From Streptomyces sp. CB02923 (GTDB lineage Bacteria; Actinomycetota; Actinomycetes; Streptomycetales; Streptomycetaceae), in the NCBI RefSeq assembly GCF_001905005.1, contig NZ_LWKZ01000001.1:995775-1059774 (forward strand): a DNA stretch of 64,000 nt, in the 5' to 3' direction. The position numbers and the translations under genes are program-made. Shown in pieces: positions 24,606-33,432 of the stretch. Numbering within the stretch: position 1 is the stretch's first letter; each line of letters begins with the position of its first letter. Under the pieces are notes generated by a model that was given only the letters and a program-made list of their open reading frames with translations, did no database searches and was not told where the DNA came from.

Positions 24606-25841
24606 CTACCCCAACAGCGCCGCCGCCGTGAACAGCTCCACCCCCGCGCGCACACAGCTCTCGTCCACGTCGAAGTCTCCGCGGTGGAGGTCGTAGCGGA
24701 CCGTGCTGCCCGGAGGGCGGACCCCCAGGCGTGCCATCGCCCCGGGCACCCGTTCCAGGTACCAGGAGAAGTCCTCGCCGCCGAGCGACTGCTCGGTGCC
24801 TTCCACCGAGTGCTGGCCGCGACGAGCGGCCATCGCGTCGCGGATGAGCTGGGTGGAGGCGGGTTCGTTCACCACCGGCGGTACCCCCCGCACGTAGTTG
24901 ACCTGGCACTTCGCCCCGTAGAGCGCAGCGACCTCGTCGATCGCGGCGTGTACCAGGTCCGGCGCGTCGCGCCACGCGTCCAGGTCCAGGCAGCGCACCG
25001 TCCCGGCCAGTTCCGCGTGCTGGGGGATGACGTTGCAGGCGTGGCCCACGTCCAGGCGGCCCCAGGTCACGGCGAGGCCCGCCCGCGTGTCGACCCGCCG
25101 CGAGAGCAGCGCGGGCACGTCGACGACGATCCGGGCCGCGGCCGTGACCAGGTCGGTGGTCAGGTGGGGGCGGGCCGTGTGGCCGCCGGGACCGTCGAGG
25201 GTGACCTCCAGGCGGTCGCAGGCCGAGGTGATCGCGCCGGTGCGCAGTCCGATGCGCCCGGCGTCCACCCGCGGGTCGCAGTGCACGGCGAGGATGCGGC
25301 CGACCCCGTCCAGCGCCCCGGTGCCGATCACGTCGGTGGCGCCTCCGGGCAGGGCTTCCTCGGCGGGCTGGAAGAGCAGCCGTACGGGACGTGACAGCCG
25401 CCCTTCGCGGGCGAGCCGGGCGAGGACCAGGCCGGCGCCGAGGACGACGGTGGTGTGGACGTCGTGGCCGCACGCGTGGGCGCGGTTCGGGACGGTGGAA
25501 CGGTACGGCACCGTCTTCACGTCGGGGATCGGCAGCGCGTCGATGTCGGCGCGCAGGGCGAGCAGGGGCTGCCCGCCGTCCCAGGGTGCGAGGCCGGGCG
25601 TGATGTCACAGATCAGGCCGGTGCCGATGGACAGGACGCGTGGTGTGAGGCCGGCCTGCTCCAGGCGCGTCTTGAGCGCGGCGGTGGTGCGGAACTCCTG
25701 GTTGCCGAGCTCGGGGTGCATGTGCAAGTCGCGGCGGAACGCGATCAGTTCGGCGCACAGCTCTTCCGGCAGCGCGCCGGGCAGTGGTTCGCCGGCGGGA
25801 GCGTCTTCGGTTTCGGCCTCGCGGGACATCAAGTGGTTCAC
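24606..25841 (-). CDS. M20-family amidohydrolase
   Basis: This 411-residue metallo-amidohydrolase of the M20D (aminoacylase/hippurate hydrolase/IAA-amino-acid hydrolase) type has HACGHDVH, LLFQPAEEALPGG and LAVHCDPRVDAGRIGLRTG, which supply the metal ligands and catalytic Glu. A lid/dimerisation domain follows around GPGGHTARPH. It would release an acyl group from an N-acyl amino acid or similar amide; the substrate is unknown. The start may be GTG 25841 or ATG 25829. Confidence 0.92.
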   Translation of the reverse strand: MNHLMSREAETEDAPAGEPLPGALPEELCAELIAFRRDLHMHPELGNQEFRTTAALKTRLEQAGLTPRVLSIGTGLICDITPGLAPWDGGQPLLALRADIDALPIPDVKTVPYRSTVPNRAHACGHDVHTTVVLGAGLVLARLAREGRLSRPVRLLFQPAEEALPGGATDVIGTGALDGVGRILAVHCDPRVDAGRIGLRTGAITSACDRLEVTLDGPGGHTARPHLTTDLVTAAARIVVDVPALLSRRVDTRAGLAVTWGRLDVGHACNVIPQHAELAGTVRCLDLDAWRDAPDLVHAAIDEVAALYGAKCQVNYVRGVPPVVNEPASTQLIRDAMAARRGQHSVEGTEQSLGGEDFSWYLERVPGAMARLGVRPPGSTVRYDLHRGDFDVDESCVRAGVELFTAAALLG

Positions 25842-26002
25842 CCGTTGAAGGGTACGGGGGCAGGTGGGGCAACTGTCCCTCGATCAACAAAAGTTCAGCC
25901 CGTTAGGGGAAGGAAATCTAGGCCGCCCGGCGCATGGAGCAGTCATCACGGGGGTATCACTACCCGTTCCGCTTGTTTCCGGAATCACGGCCGCCGGATG
26001 CC

Positions 26003-27232
26003 TCAGGGGTCACGCACCGGCGTCGCCGGGAGGCGTCGTACGCCCCTTGCCGACCCCGTCACGCCGGACAGAAAGCCCTCGGCGCGCGGTGACGCCTTGC
26101 TGGTCAGCCAGGTCGGGTCGATGTCGCAGACGGCGACACCGACGCCGGTGCCGGTGAGGGCGAGCGGCAGTGTGTGCACGACGGTGGACGGGAAGCTGAT
26201 GATGAGGCGGCCGACGGGTCCCCGCCGGGCGATGAGTTCCAGGGGCAGGTCGGGGCGGACGACCTGGAGTCCGGTCTCGGTGGCGATCCGGTGGAGCTTG
26301 GCGGCGGTTTCGCGCCGGTGGGCGAAGTAGCGGGTGGCGCCGTGGACGCGGGCGAGCGCGGCGACGGCTCCCAGGTAGCGGTCGGGGTCGACGACGCCGG
26401 TCTCGACGAGGGAGGTGCCGACGATGTCCGTGCCGCGGGTCAGCCGCGGCGGCCCGAACCGCCGTCTGGTCCAGGCGAATTCGTTCGAGAGGACGCGGAT
26501 GCCGGGTGGCGGTTCGACGGGCATGGAGGTGAAGAGGCCGACGGTGCGCCGCCCGCCTTCGGGGGCGGGGGCCAGCCGGCGGCGGGCGGCTGCCGAGAAG
26601 GGCGCGAAGAGCAGGTCGCGCGGCCCGCGGCCGCCGCCGTGGCGGTGCCACCGTACGAGGCGTTCGCCGTTGGCGAGTTGGGTGATGAACTCCATCGTGG
26701 CGGTGCCGTCGTCGACGACGACGAGGTCGCGGGCGCGGGTGAGGGTCAGCAGGAGCTGGACGTAGCGCGAGAAGGGGTCGCCGATGACGACCCGGCCGGC
26801 CCGCCGCAGGCGGGGGGTGAGGCCGCCGATGGTCCGCAGGGGTGCGGCCGCTCCGCCGCGCGCCTCCTCCCACCGTACGGAGAACCCTTCCTCGCGGGCG
26901 AGTTCGGCCATCCGGCGGAGCTGTCCGCGGGTCATCGGGTCGTGCGGGGCGAGGACGACGACGGTGAGGGACGTGGCCTGTGCGCCGTACGCCCATTCCA
27001 GGACGTTGAGCAGCTGTACCGGGCTCTCGACGAAGGCGAGGGTGCCGGCGGCCGCGCGCCGGGCTTCCCGTCTGGCCGCCCGCCCGGCGGCACGCGTGTC
27101 CTTGGCCGCGGCGGCGGTCCCGGTCCGGTTCGCGGCGGATCTGCGGCGCTGCCGGGGTACCCCCAGAAGGCGGCGGGCGGGAGTTCCCGCCGCCTCCTGG
27201 GGCGGGCCACAGGCCCCGTCTGGTGAGCTCAC
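26003..27232 (-). CDS. putative sialyltransferase-like (GT52-type) glycosyltransferase
   Basis: The 409-residue frame has a basic disordered N-terminus of about 60 residues. Then comes GTLAFVESPVQLLNVLEWAYG, the type of opening seen in GT52/polysialyltransferase-related proteins. Further on it has VVVDDGTATMEF (acidic-acidic-Gly motif) and IISFPSTVVHTLPLAL (Ser/Thr motif), the layout of bacterial sialyltransferases; the usual HP motif appears only as FAHRRE. It is last in the wall-polymer arm after the nonulosonate synthase. I infer transfer of a CMP-nonulosonate. Start GTG 27232 is uncertain. Confidence 0.7.
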   Translation of the reverse strand: MSSPDGACGPPQEAAGTPARRLLGVPRQRRRSAANRTGTAAAAKDTRAAGRAARREARRAAAGTLAFVESPVQLLNVLEWAYGAQATSLTVVVLAPHDPMTRGQLRRMAELAREEGFSVRWEEARGGAAAPLRTIGGLTPRLRRAGRVVIGDPFSRYVQLLLTLTRARDLVVVDDGTATMEFITQLANGERLVRWHRHGGGRGPRDLLFAPFSAAARRRLAPAPEGGRRTVGLFTSMPVEPPPGIRVLSNEFAWTRRRFGPPRLTRGTDIVGTSLVETGVVDPDRYLGAVAALARVHGATRYFAHRRETAAKLHRIATETGLQVVRPDLPLELIARRGPVGRLIISFPSTVVHTLPLALTGTGVGVAVCDIDPTWLTSKASPRAEGFLSGVTGSARGVRRLPATPVRDP

Positions 27233-27307
27233 GGTGGGTACGTCCCGTTCGTCAGGCGTCAGGAGCTGTCGTGCGCGGGCGGGTGCGGCCCCGTGCGGGT
27301 GCGGGTG

Positions 27308-28240
27308 TCAGGCCGAGACCGGCTCGCGGTCGGCGGCCTCCGTCTCGGCGACGACGCCGGTCACCCGGCGCAGCTTCTTCATCGGGCCGAGCTCGCTCTC
27401 GTAGACCTTCTTGACGCCGTCGCCGAGGGAGTCCTCGATGGTGCGGATGTCGCGGACCAGGCGGGACAGGCCCTGCGGCTCGACGGAGGCGGCCTGGTCG
27501 GAGCCCCACATGGCGCGGTCGAGGGTGATGTGGCGCTCGACGAAGGCGGCGCCGAGGGCGACGGCGGCGAGGGTGGTCTGCAGGCCGGTCTCGTGGCCGC
27601 TGTAGCCGATCGGGACGTTGGGGTACTCGGCCTGGAGGGTGTGGATCATGCGCAGGTTCAGCTCTTCGGCCTTCGCGGGGTAGGTCGAAGTGGCGTGGCA
27701 GAGCACGATGTTGTCGCTGCCCAGGACCTCGACGGCGTGCCGGATCTGCTTGGGGGTGGACATGCCGGTGGAGAGGATGACCGTACGGCCGGTGGCGCGC
27801 ATGGCGCGCAGCAGCTCGTCGTCGGTGAGGGAGGCGGAGGCGACCTTGTAGGCGGGGACGTCGAACTTCTCCAGGAAGGCGACGGACTCCACGTCCCAGG
27901 GGGAGGCGAACCAGGCGATGGAGCGCTTCTTGGCGTACTCGTCGATGGCGCGGTAGCCGTCCTCGTCGAACTCGACGCGGTGGCGGTAGTCGATGTAGGT
28001 CATCCGGCCCCAGGGGGTGTCGCGCTCGATGTCCCACTGGTCGCGCGGGGTGCAGATCTCGGGGGTGCGCTTCTGGAACTTCACGGCGTCGCAGCCGGCG
28101 TCCGCGGCGGCGTCGATCAGCGCGAAGGCGTTCTCCAGGTCGCCGTTGTGGTTGATGCCGATCTCACCGGTGACGTAGACGGGGCGGCCGGGGCCGACGA
28201 GGCGGTCGCCGAGGGTGCGGAGGCGGGAGTTGCTGGTCAT
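27308..28240 (-). CDS. nonulosonic acid (NeuAc/Kdn-type) synthase
   Basis: This 310-residue NeuB-family TIM-barrel enzyme condenses phosphoenolpyruvate with a hexose or hexosamine derivative. Motifs are GEIGINHNGDLENAF, DAVKFQKRTPE, ILSTGMSTPKQI, LCHATSTYPAK and IGYSGHE. It ends soon after the barrel (LRRVTGVVAETEAADRE) and so lacks the C-terminal SAF (antifreeze-like) domain of typical 340-350-residue NeuB. In S. coelicolor the equivalent region is reported to make teichulosonic acid containing Kdn. It follows the CMP-sugar synthetase by 21 bp. Confidence 0.93.
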   Translation of the reverse strand: MTSNSRLRTLGDRLVGPGRPVYVTGEIGINHNGDLENAFALIDAAADAGCDAVKFQKRTPEICTPRDQWDIERDTPWGRMTYIDYRHRVEFDEDGYRAIDEYAKKRSIAWFASPWDVESVAFLEKFDVPAYKVASASLTDDELLRAMRATGRTVILSTGMSTPKQIRHAVEVLGSDNIVLCHATSTYPAKAEELNLRMIHTLQAEYPNVPIGYSGHETGLQTTLAAVALGAAFVERHITLDRAMWGSDQAASVEPQGLSRLVRDIRTIEDSLGDGVKKVYESELGPMKKLRRVTGVVAETEAADREPVSA

Positions 28241-28261
28241 CTGGGTGAGTTCCTTACCTGG

Positions 28262-29503
28262 TCAGAGGGTCGGGCCGAGGATCCACGAGGCGATCTCGCG
28301 GATCGCGCCGCTGCCTCCGGGGGTGGAGGTGACGGCGCGGGCGGCGCCGCGTACGACGTCGTGGGCGCCTGCGACCGCCACGGGCCAGCCGACGAGGCCG
28401 AAGCACGGGAGGTCGTTGACGTCGTTGCCGACGTAGAGCACGCGCTCGGGCGCGATGCCCTGTTCCTCGCACCACTGCTTGAGTGCGAGATCCTTGCGGT
28501 CGATGCCGTGGAGCACGGGCAGGCGCAGTTTCTTCGCCCGTGCGGCGACGACCGGGTTCACTTCCGTGGACAGGATGAGCAGCTTCAGCTCCGCCTTGCG
28601 CAGGGCGGCGATGCCGAGGCCGTCGCCGCGGTGCACGGCGACCATCTCCCGTCCGTCGGAGTCGACGAGCACCCGGTCGTCGGTCTGGGTGCCGTCGAAG
28701 TCGAGTACGACCGCGTCGATGTCGTCGCGGGTCGGCAGGGCGCCGGGGCGCGCGGTGTCCAGCAGGGGCGCGAGGGCGCGGGCGCGGGCGAGGTCGTGCG
28801 GGTCGTCGACCTCCAGCACGCGGGCCGGGTCGGTGCGGACGAGTTCCGTACGGCCGAAGAAGCGGTGTCCGGCGGCGCGGAAGCCGGTGGCGTCCATGGC
28901 GTAGGCGGCGCCGGTCTCCAGGAAGTCCTGGGGGCGGTCCTGGCGGCGGGGGCGGAAGGTCGTGTCGTGGTTGACGCCGGTGCCGCCGGGGGTGATGCCG
29001 GGGGGTGCGGGTACGGCCTCGACCGCCGCGTCGGCGCCCTCGCGCCATACGAAGCCGTGGAACGGCGCCACGGTCAGCGCGCTGTCCGCGCCGGTCTCGA
29101 CGACCGCGGCGGCGACCGCGTCGATGTCCTCGCGGATCAGGAAGGGGCTGGTGCACTGGACGAGCAGGACGGCGTCGACGGGCTTGCCGTGCTCGGCCTC
29201 GTACGTGTCCATGGCGTGCAGGACCGCGGCTTCGCTGGTGGCGGTGTCGCCCGCGATGGCGCCGGGGCGGCGTACGACGACGGCGCCCGCGCCGCGTGCC
29301 GCGCCGGCGATGGCCGCGTCGTCGGTCGAGACCACGACGTCGGTGACCAGGCGGGCCGCGCGGCATTCGCGGACCGCGCGGACGATCAGCGGTACGCCGC
29401 CGACCGCGGCGAGGTTCTTGGCGGGGACGCCCTTGGAGCCGCCGCGTGCGGGGATGACGGCGACGACGGTGGGCGCGGCCGTGCGGCTGGGCGGGGTCGG
29501 CAT
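28262..29503 (-). CDS. acylneuraminate cytidylyltransferase fused to HAD phosphatase
   Basis: This 413-residue fusion has an N-terminal CMP-sugar synthetase (VVAVIPARGGSKGVPAKNL, VQCTSPFLIREDID, FLETGAAYAM). From about residue 255 a KdsC-like HAD phosphatase follows (VVLDFDGTQTDDRV, LKLLILSTE, VLYVGNDVNDLPC). It can dephosphorylate a nonulosonate-9-phosphate and activate it as the CMP-sugar, so one polypeptide covers two successive steps. GGAAGGAG precedes ATG 29503. It is followed by the synthase gene, so synthesis, dephosphorylation and activation are encoded together. Confidence 0.93.
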   Translation of the reverse strand: MPTPPSRTAAPTVVAVIPARGGSKGVPAKNLAAVGGVPLIVRAVRECRAARLVTDVVVSTDDAAIAGAARGAGAVVVRRPGAIAGDTATSEAAVLHAMDTYEAEHGKPVDAVLLVQCTSPFLIREDIDAVAAAVVETGADSALTVAPFHGFVWREGADAAVEAVPAPPGITPGGTGVNHDTTFRPRRQDRPQDFLETGAAYAMDATGFRAAGHRFFGRTELVRTDPARVLEVDDPHDLARARALAPLLDTARPGALPTRDDIDAVVLDFDGTQTDDRVLVDSDGREMVAVHRGDGLGIAALRKAELKLLILSTEVNPVVAARAKKLRLPVLHGIDRKDLALKQWCEEQGIAPERVLYVGNDVNDLPCFGLVGWPVAVAGAHDVVRGAARAVTSTPGGSGAIREIASWILGPTL

Positions 29504-29556
29504 TGCGGGCTCCTTCCGGGGGCCGTGCGGGCTCCGGGGGCGGATGGGTGAGGCGC

Positions 29557-30885
29557 TCACAGCTGTCCCCAGCGGCGGATGGCGGGGGCGACGCGCTGGA
29601 CGCCGTGGCGGTACGCGCCGCGGGCGGCGTCGCGCACGGTGTCGCGGGCGAGGCGCCGCAGTCCGCCGGTCTCCGTGGGTTCGGCGGTCTGGCCGGGCAG
29701 CGGTTCGCCTTCGGGGCCGAGGCCGTAGCGGGCGAGGATGCCGGGGAGGTAGCCGGGGGCGGTGCGGGGTGTGTAGTACGGGGTGAGGGGCGGCAGGCGG
29801 TCGGCGGTGCGCAGGGCGGTGACGCGGGCGCGGGCCGCGTCGAAGGCGGTGGCGTACAGGGCCCCGGGGGCGACGCCTTGGCGGGCCAGCCAGTCCGGGT
29901 CGGGTTCGGGGCGGTGCCCGGCGTCCAGTTCGTCCCAGGAGGCGAGGCAGCCGGAGCCGAGGAAGTGGTGGTTGCCGAGGGCTTCGCGGATGCCGAGGTC
30001 GGTGAGGACGGCGGTGGGGATGCCGCGGTGCAGGGACTCCAGGGCGGCGGTGGAACTGACGGTCACCATGAGGTCGGTGCGGTCCAGGACCTCGCCCATG
30101 TTGCCGTAGGCCAGGCGGCAGTTGGGCGGCAGGCCGCCGGGGAGGCGGGCGGCCAGTTTCTGGTACGGGAGTTCCTCGATGTGCGTGGTGTGTTCGCCGG
30201 GCTTGCTGCGCAGCTTGACCAGGACCTCGCGGTCGGGATGCCGCCGGGCGTGTTCGGCGGCGCGGCGCAGGAGGTACGTCCGGTCGTCGCGGCGGTCCGG
30301 TACGGAGGGCTGGGCGGCGAAGACGACCGTGTAGGGGCGGTCGCCGAGGGCCGGGCCGTACGGGGCGCCGCCCAGGAAGGGCAGGGCGCACTCGACGACG
30401 CTGCCGCCGTCCGCGCCGACGCCTTCGTACACCGCGCGGAACCGGTCGGCGTCGTGCCGGGAGTTGGCGAGGACGACGTCCGCGCCGTGCCGCAGCAGCA
30501 GGCCGTCCGCCAGTTTCTCGTAGACGACGCCGACGTAGCCGGTGACGACGGCGGGCCGCCGCTCCGCGCCGTTCCAGGCGCGGGCGAGGCCGTGCAGCAT
30601 CGCCTGGACGGCGCCGCCGACGCAGGCCAGGACGACCACGTCGTACCGCGTGGTGTCCTTCATCAGCTCCAGGAAGTCCGCGCCGCGGATCTCGCGCAGC
30701 GTCTCGGCACGGGCGCCGACCTCGTCGAGCTGGCGGACCGTGGGAGTGGCTCGGCCGCGGAGCAGATATCCGTCCAGACGAATGTCCGATTGAATGCGGT
30801 ACGCTGTCAAAGCGCCCCATTTCCAGCGGGTATCCGAATCCGCGAGCACCGCGATGCGCGGCTGGGAAGTGGTACGAGTGGGCAC
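29557..30885 (-). CDS. DUF6716 putative glycosyltransferase
   Basis: This 442-residue cytoplasmic protein opens with a Rossmann-like RIAVLADSDTRWKWGAL. It contains a GT-B-like arrangement: VVVLACVGGAVQAML, then VLVKLRSKPGEHTTH, and VSSTAALESLHRGIPTAVLTD in the donor-site position. I recognise it as the DUF6716 group found in Streptomyces wall-polymer loci. It is the first gene of the minus-strand arm, 53 bp before the CMP-sugar synthetase. Glycosyltransferase activity is an inference from fold pattern and context. Confidence 0.75.
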   Translation of the reverse strand: MPTRTTSQPRIAVLADSDTRWKWGALTAYRIQSDIRLDGYLLRGRATPTVRQLDEVGARAETLREIRGADFLELMKDTTRYDVVVLACVGGAVQAMLHGLARAWNGAERRPAVVTGYVGVVYEKLADGLLLRHGADVVLANSRHDADRFRAVYEGVGADGGSVVECALPFLGGAPYGPALGDRPYTVVFAAQPSVPDRRDDRTYLLRRAAEHARRHPDREVLVKLRSKPGEHTTHIEELPYQKLAARLPGGLPPNCRLAYGNMGEVLDRTDLMVTVSSTAALESLHRGIPTAVLTDLGIREALGNHHFLGSGCLASWDELDAGHRPEPDPDWLARQGVAPGALYATAFDAARARVTALRTADRLPPLTPYYTPRTAPGYLPGILARYGLGPEGEPLPGQTAEPTETGGLRRLARDTVRDAARGAYRHGVQRVAPAIRRWGQL

Positions 30886-31072
30886 GTCGAAAACGCTAGG
30901 AAGGCATTCCGTTCAGCGGGCCAACTGGGCCGCAACAGCGGGTTAACAGCACATCGCCGGACAGCGAACCGGCAGGCCGAATTGCCCGGTTAACCATCCC
31001 GCCATTCTTCGTTCACCCTGGGGCCCGCGTCCCGTCAAGACGAATGCCGGGACCGCGCCTAACGTCACCCGG

Positions 31073-32050
31073 GTGGTTAAGCTCTCCGTCGTCGTGCCGT
31101 TCTACAACGTGCAGACATATGCGCCCGACACCCTGCGAAGCCTGGCGGCCAACGCCCGCGAGGACTTCGAATTCCTGCTCGTGGACGACTGCTCGCGAGA
31201 CGAGACGCCGCAGATCCTCGCGCGCGCCGAAGGCGAGCTGCCGGGCGCCCGGGTGCTGCGGCACGAGCAGAACGGCGGCCTGGCCACCGCCCGCAACACC
31301 GGCCTGGACGCGGCCAACGGCGAGTACGTGACGTTCCTGGACGGCGACGACTGGCTGGCTCCCGGGCACTACGAGCAACTCCTCGCCACCATCGAGGGGT
31401 TGGGGTGTGACTTCGTCCGTACGGACCACGTCCAGTGCACCGCGCGCGCCCGTTCCGTGCACCGTGTGCCGCACGGCCGCCGGAACACCGTGCTGGACCC
31501 GCGCGCGCTGATACTGCCCGCCGACCGCTCGACGTCCGTCGACTACGCCTTCGCCTGGGCCGGCATCTACCACCGGCGGCTGCTGGACGACGGGCTGCTG
31601 CACTTCCGGCACGGCCTGCGCACCGCGGAGGACCGGCCATGGATCTGGCGGCTGCACCGCGAGGCCGGGTCGATGGCGGTGTCCGGACTGCTCGGCGTCT
31701 TCTACCGGCGCGGAGTGGCGTCGTCGCTCACCCAGATCGGCGACGTACGCCAGCTCGATTTCATCCGCGCTTTTGATCAGGTCATCGAAGAAACGGCGCA
31801 GGACCGGGATGCGGAGCGGCTGCTGCCGAAAGCCGTACGCACCTATTGCGCCATCATTGCCCACCACCTCGGCTCGATCGAACGTTTCGAACCGCAGGTC
31901 GCCCGTAAATTGCGCGCGCTGAGCGCGGCGGCGATGAAGAGAATGCCGCAGGACGTACTGAAGGAAGCACTGGATTCGATGGATACGCAGCGCGCCTCCC
32001 GTCTGCGACGGCTGCGCCGGCGCCCGGTCGCGGCGGAGGTGGCCGTCTGA
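31073..32050 (+). CDS. family 2 glycosyltransferase
   Basis: This 325-residue GT2 (GT-A fold) enzyme starts at GTG 31073. It begins VKLSVVVPFYNVQTYAPDTL, has FLLVDDCSRDETP for nucleotide binding, and FLDGDDWLAPGHYEQL with the DxD-type metal motif at about residue 85-90. HGLRTAEDRPWIWRL supplies the downstream ED motif. It is the first gene of the plus-strand arm and overlaps the next by one base (TGATG). It probably adds a hexose to the wall glycopolymer. Confidence 0.93.
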   Translation: MVKLSVVVPFYNVQTYAPDTLRSLAANAREDFEFLLVDDCSRDETPQILARAEGELPGARVLRHEQNGGLATARNTGLDAANGEYVTFLDGDDWLAPGHYEQLLATIEGLGCDFVRTDHVQCTARARSVHRVPHGRRNTVLDPRALILPADRSTSVDYAFAWAGIYHRRLLDDGLLHFRHGLRTAEDRPWIWRLHREAGSMAVSGLLGVFYRRGVASSLTQIGDVRQLDFIRAFDQVIEETAQDRDAERLLPKAVRTYCAIIAHHLGSIERFEPQVARKLRALSAAAMKRMPQDVLKEALDSMDTQRASRLRRLRRRPVAAEVAV

Positions 32051-33432
32051 TGGCCACCCGTACCGACGCCGCGCCCCGGCCGGACCGGCCGCGTACGCAG
32101 ATCTTCCTGGCGTCGACCCTGTACGGCGCGGCGACGCTCGCCGCCGCGCTGGACGCGGACCGCTTCGCACCGGCCGGCCGCCGGCTGCTGCTGGTCAGCA
32201 ACAACGCGGCGACCCCGGAGACCGCCACCCCCGTGGACCGGATGCCCGGCTTCGAGCGGCTGCGCGGCCGCTTCGACCGGGTCCTGTCGTGGAACGGGAC
32301 CATCAGCCCGTTCCACCCGGGCGGCTGGTCGCCGCGCCAGGACGACGTCCCGCTCTGGGAGCGGTACCTGCGGCTGCTGTGGGACCTGGGCGAGGACGAG
32401 GTCGAGCTGGTCGTGGAGTCCATCCAGGTCCACCCGGCGCTCGCGCTGGCCCAGCTCTTCCCGGGCGCGCCGCTCGACGTGTACGCGGACGGGCTGATGA
32501 GCTACGGCCCGACCCGCAGCAAGCTGGACCCGCTGGTCGGCACCCGGGTACGCCGTCTGCTGCACCTGGATCTCGTGCCCGGCCTGAAGCCCCTGCTGCT
32601 CACCGAGTTCGGCGTGGGTGCGGAGGCCGTGCCGACCGACGCGTTCCGGGAGGTGCTCGCCGACCTGGCCGCGGACTTCGACGGCCCGGCGCTGCACGGC
32701 GTACCGGAGGGCGCCGCGCTGCTCCTCGGGCAGTACCTGTCGGCGCTGGGCATCCTCACGCCGGAGGAAGAGGAGGAGTTGCACGCCCGGATGCTGCGCG
32801 GCGCGGTGCGGCGCGGGCACCGCGAGGTGGTGTTCAAGCCGCATCCGTCGGCACCGGCCCGCTGGTCCCGCGCGCTGGAGCTGGAGGCGGAGCGGCTCGG
32901 TGCCGAGCTGACCGTGCTGGACACGCCGGTCCTGGCCGAGGTGCTCTACCAGCGCAGGCGGCCCGCGCTCGTCGTGGGCTGCTTCTCCACGGCGCTGCTG
33001 ACGGCCTCCGCCTTCTACGGTCTGCCGACCGCCCGCGTCGGCACGGACCTGCTGCTGGAGCGCCTGACCCCGTACCAGAACAGCAACCGGGTGCCGGTCA
33101 CCCTCGTCGACGCGCTGGTCCCGGATCTGGCGGACGAGCCGGGCACGGTGCCGGTCCCGGCGCACGTCAACGGGCTGCTCAGCGCGGTCGGTTACGCGAT
33201 GCAGCACCAGATCTACCCGGATCTGCGCCCGGTCGCCGAGCGCTACCTCGCCGCGCATCTGGACGAGCGCACCTGGCGGTACTTCAAGCGCCGTCGGCTG
33301 ACCGCGCTCGCGCTGCCCGGCGCGCTGCCGTCCCAGCTGTCGTTCATTCCGCGCAACGCGGCCGTGCGCAGGGTCGCGCGGCGCGCGCGGGCGATGCAGC
33401 GGCGTCTGAAGAAACGGGCCGCTTTCGGATGA
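32050..33432 (+). CDS. alpha-2,8-polysialyltransferase family protein
   Basis: This 460-residue protein has the POLYST family layout: TQIFLASTLYGAATLAAAL, LDVYADGLMSYGPTRSK, EVVFKPHPSAPARW (HP motif) and VVGCFSTALLTASAFYG (Ser/Thr motif). Known members elongate sialic-acid polymers. In this locus the product probably polymerises a Kdn-like residue into the wall polymer. It is translationally linked to both neighbours (TGATG and ATGA). The C-terminus is Arg-rich. Confidence 0.87.
   Translation: MATRTDAAPRPDRPRTQIFLASTLYGAATLAAALDADRFAPAGRRLLLVSNNAATPETATPVDRMPGFERLRGRFDRVLSWNGTISPFHPGGWSPRQDDVPLWERYLRLLWDLGEDEVELVVESIQVHPALALAQLFPGAPLDVYADGLMSYGPTRSKLDPLVGTRVRRLLHLDLVPGLKPLLLTEFGVGAEAVPTDAFREVLADLAADFDGPALHGVPEGAALLLGQYLSALGILTPEEEEELHARMLRGAVRRGHREVVFKPHPSAPARWSRALELEAERLGAELTVLDTPVLAEVLYQRRRPALVVGCFSTALLTASAFYGLPTARVGTDLLLERLTPYQNSNRVPVTLVDALVPDLADEPGTVPVPAHVNGLLSAVGYAMQHQIYPDLRPVAERYLAAHLDERTWRYFKRRRLTALALPGALPSQLSFIPRNAAVRRVARRARAMQRRLKKRAAFG

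Noticed and set aside
29504..30820. Possible large extension of the CMP-sugar synthetase frame upstream of its ATG
   Set aside because: The extension is another frame of the DUF6716 gene, Arg/Pro-rich without motifs; ATG 29503 has a good ribosome site.
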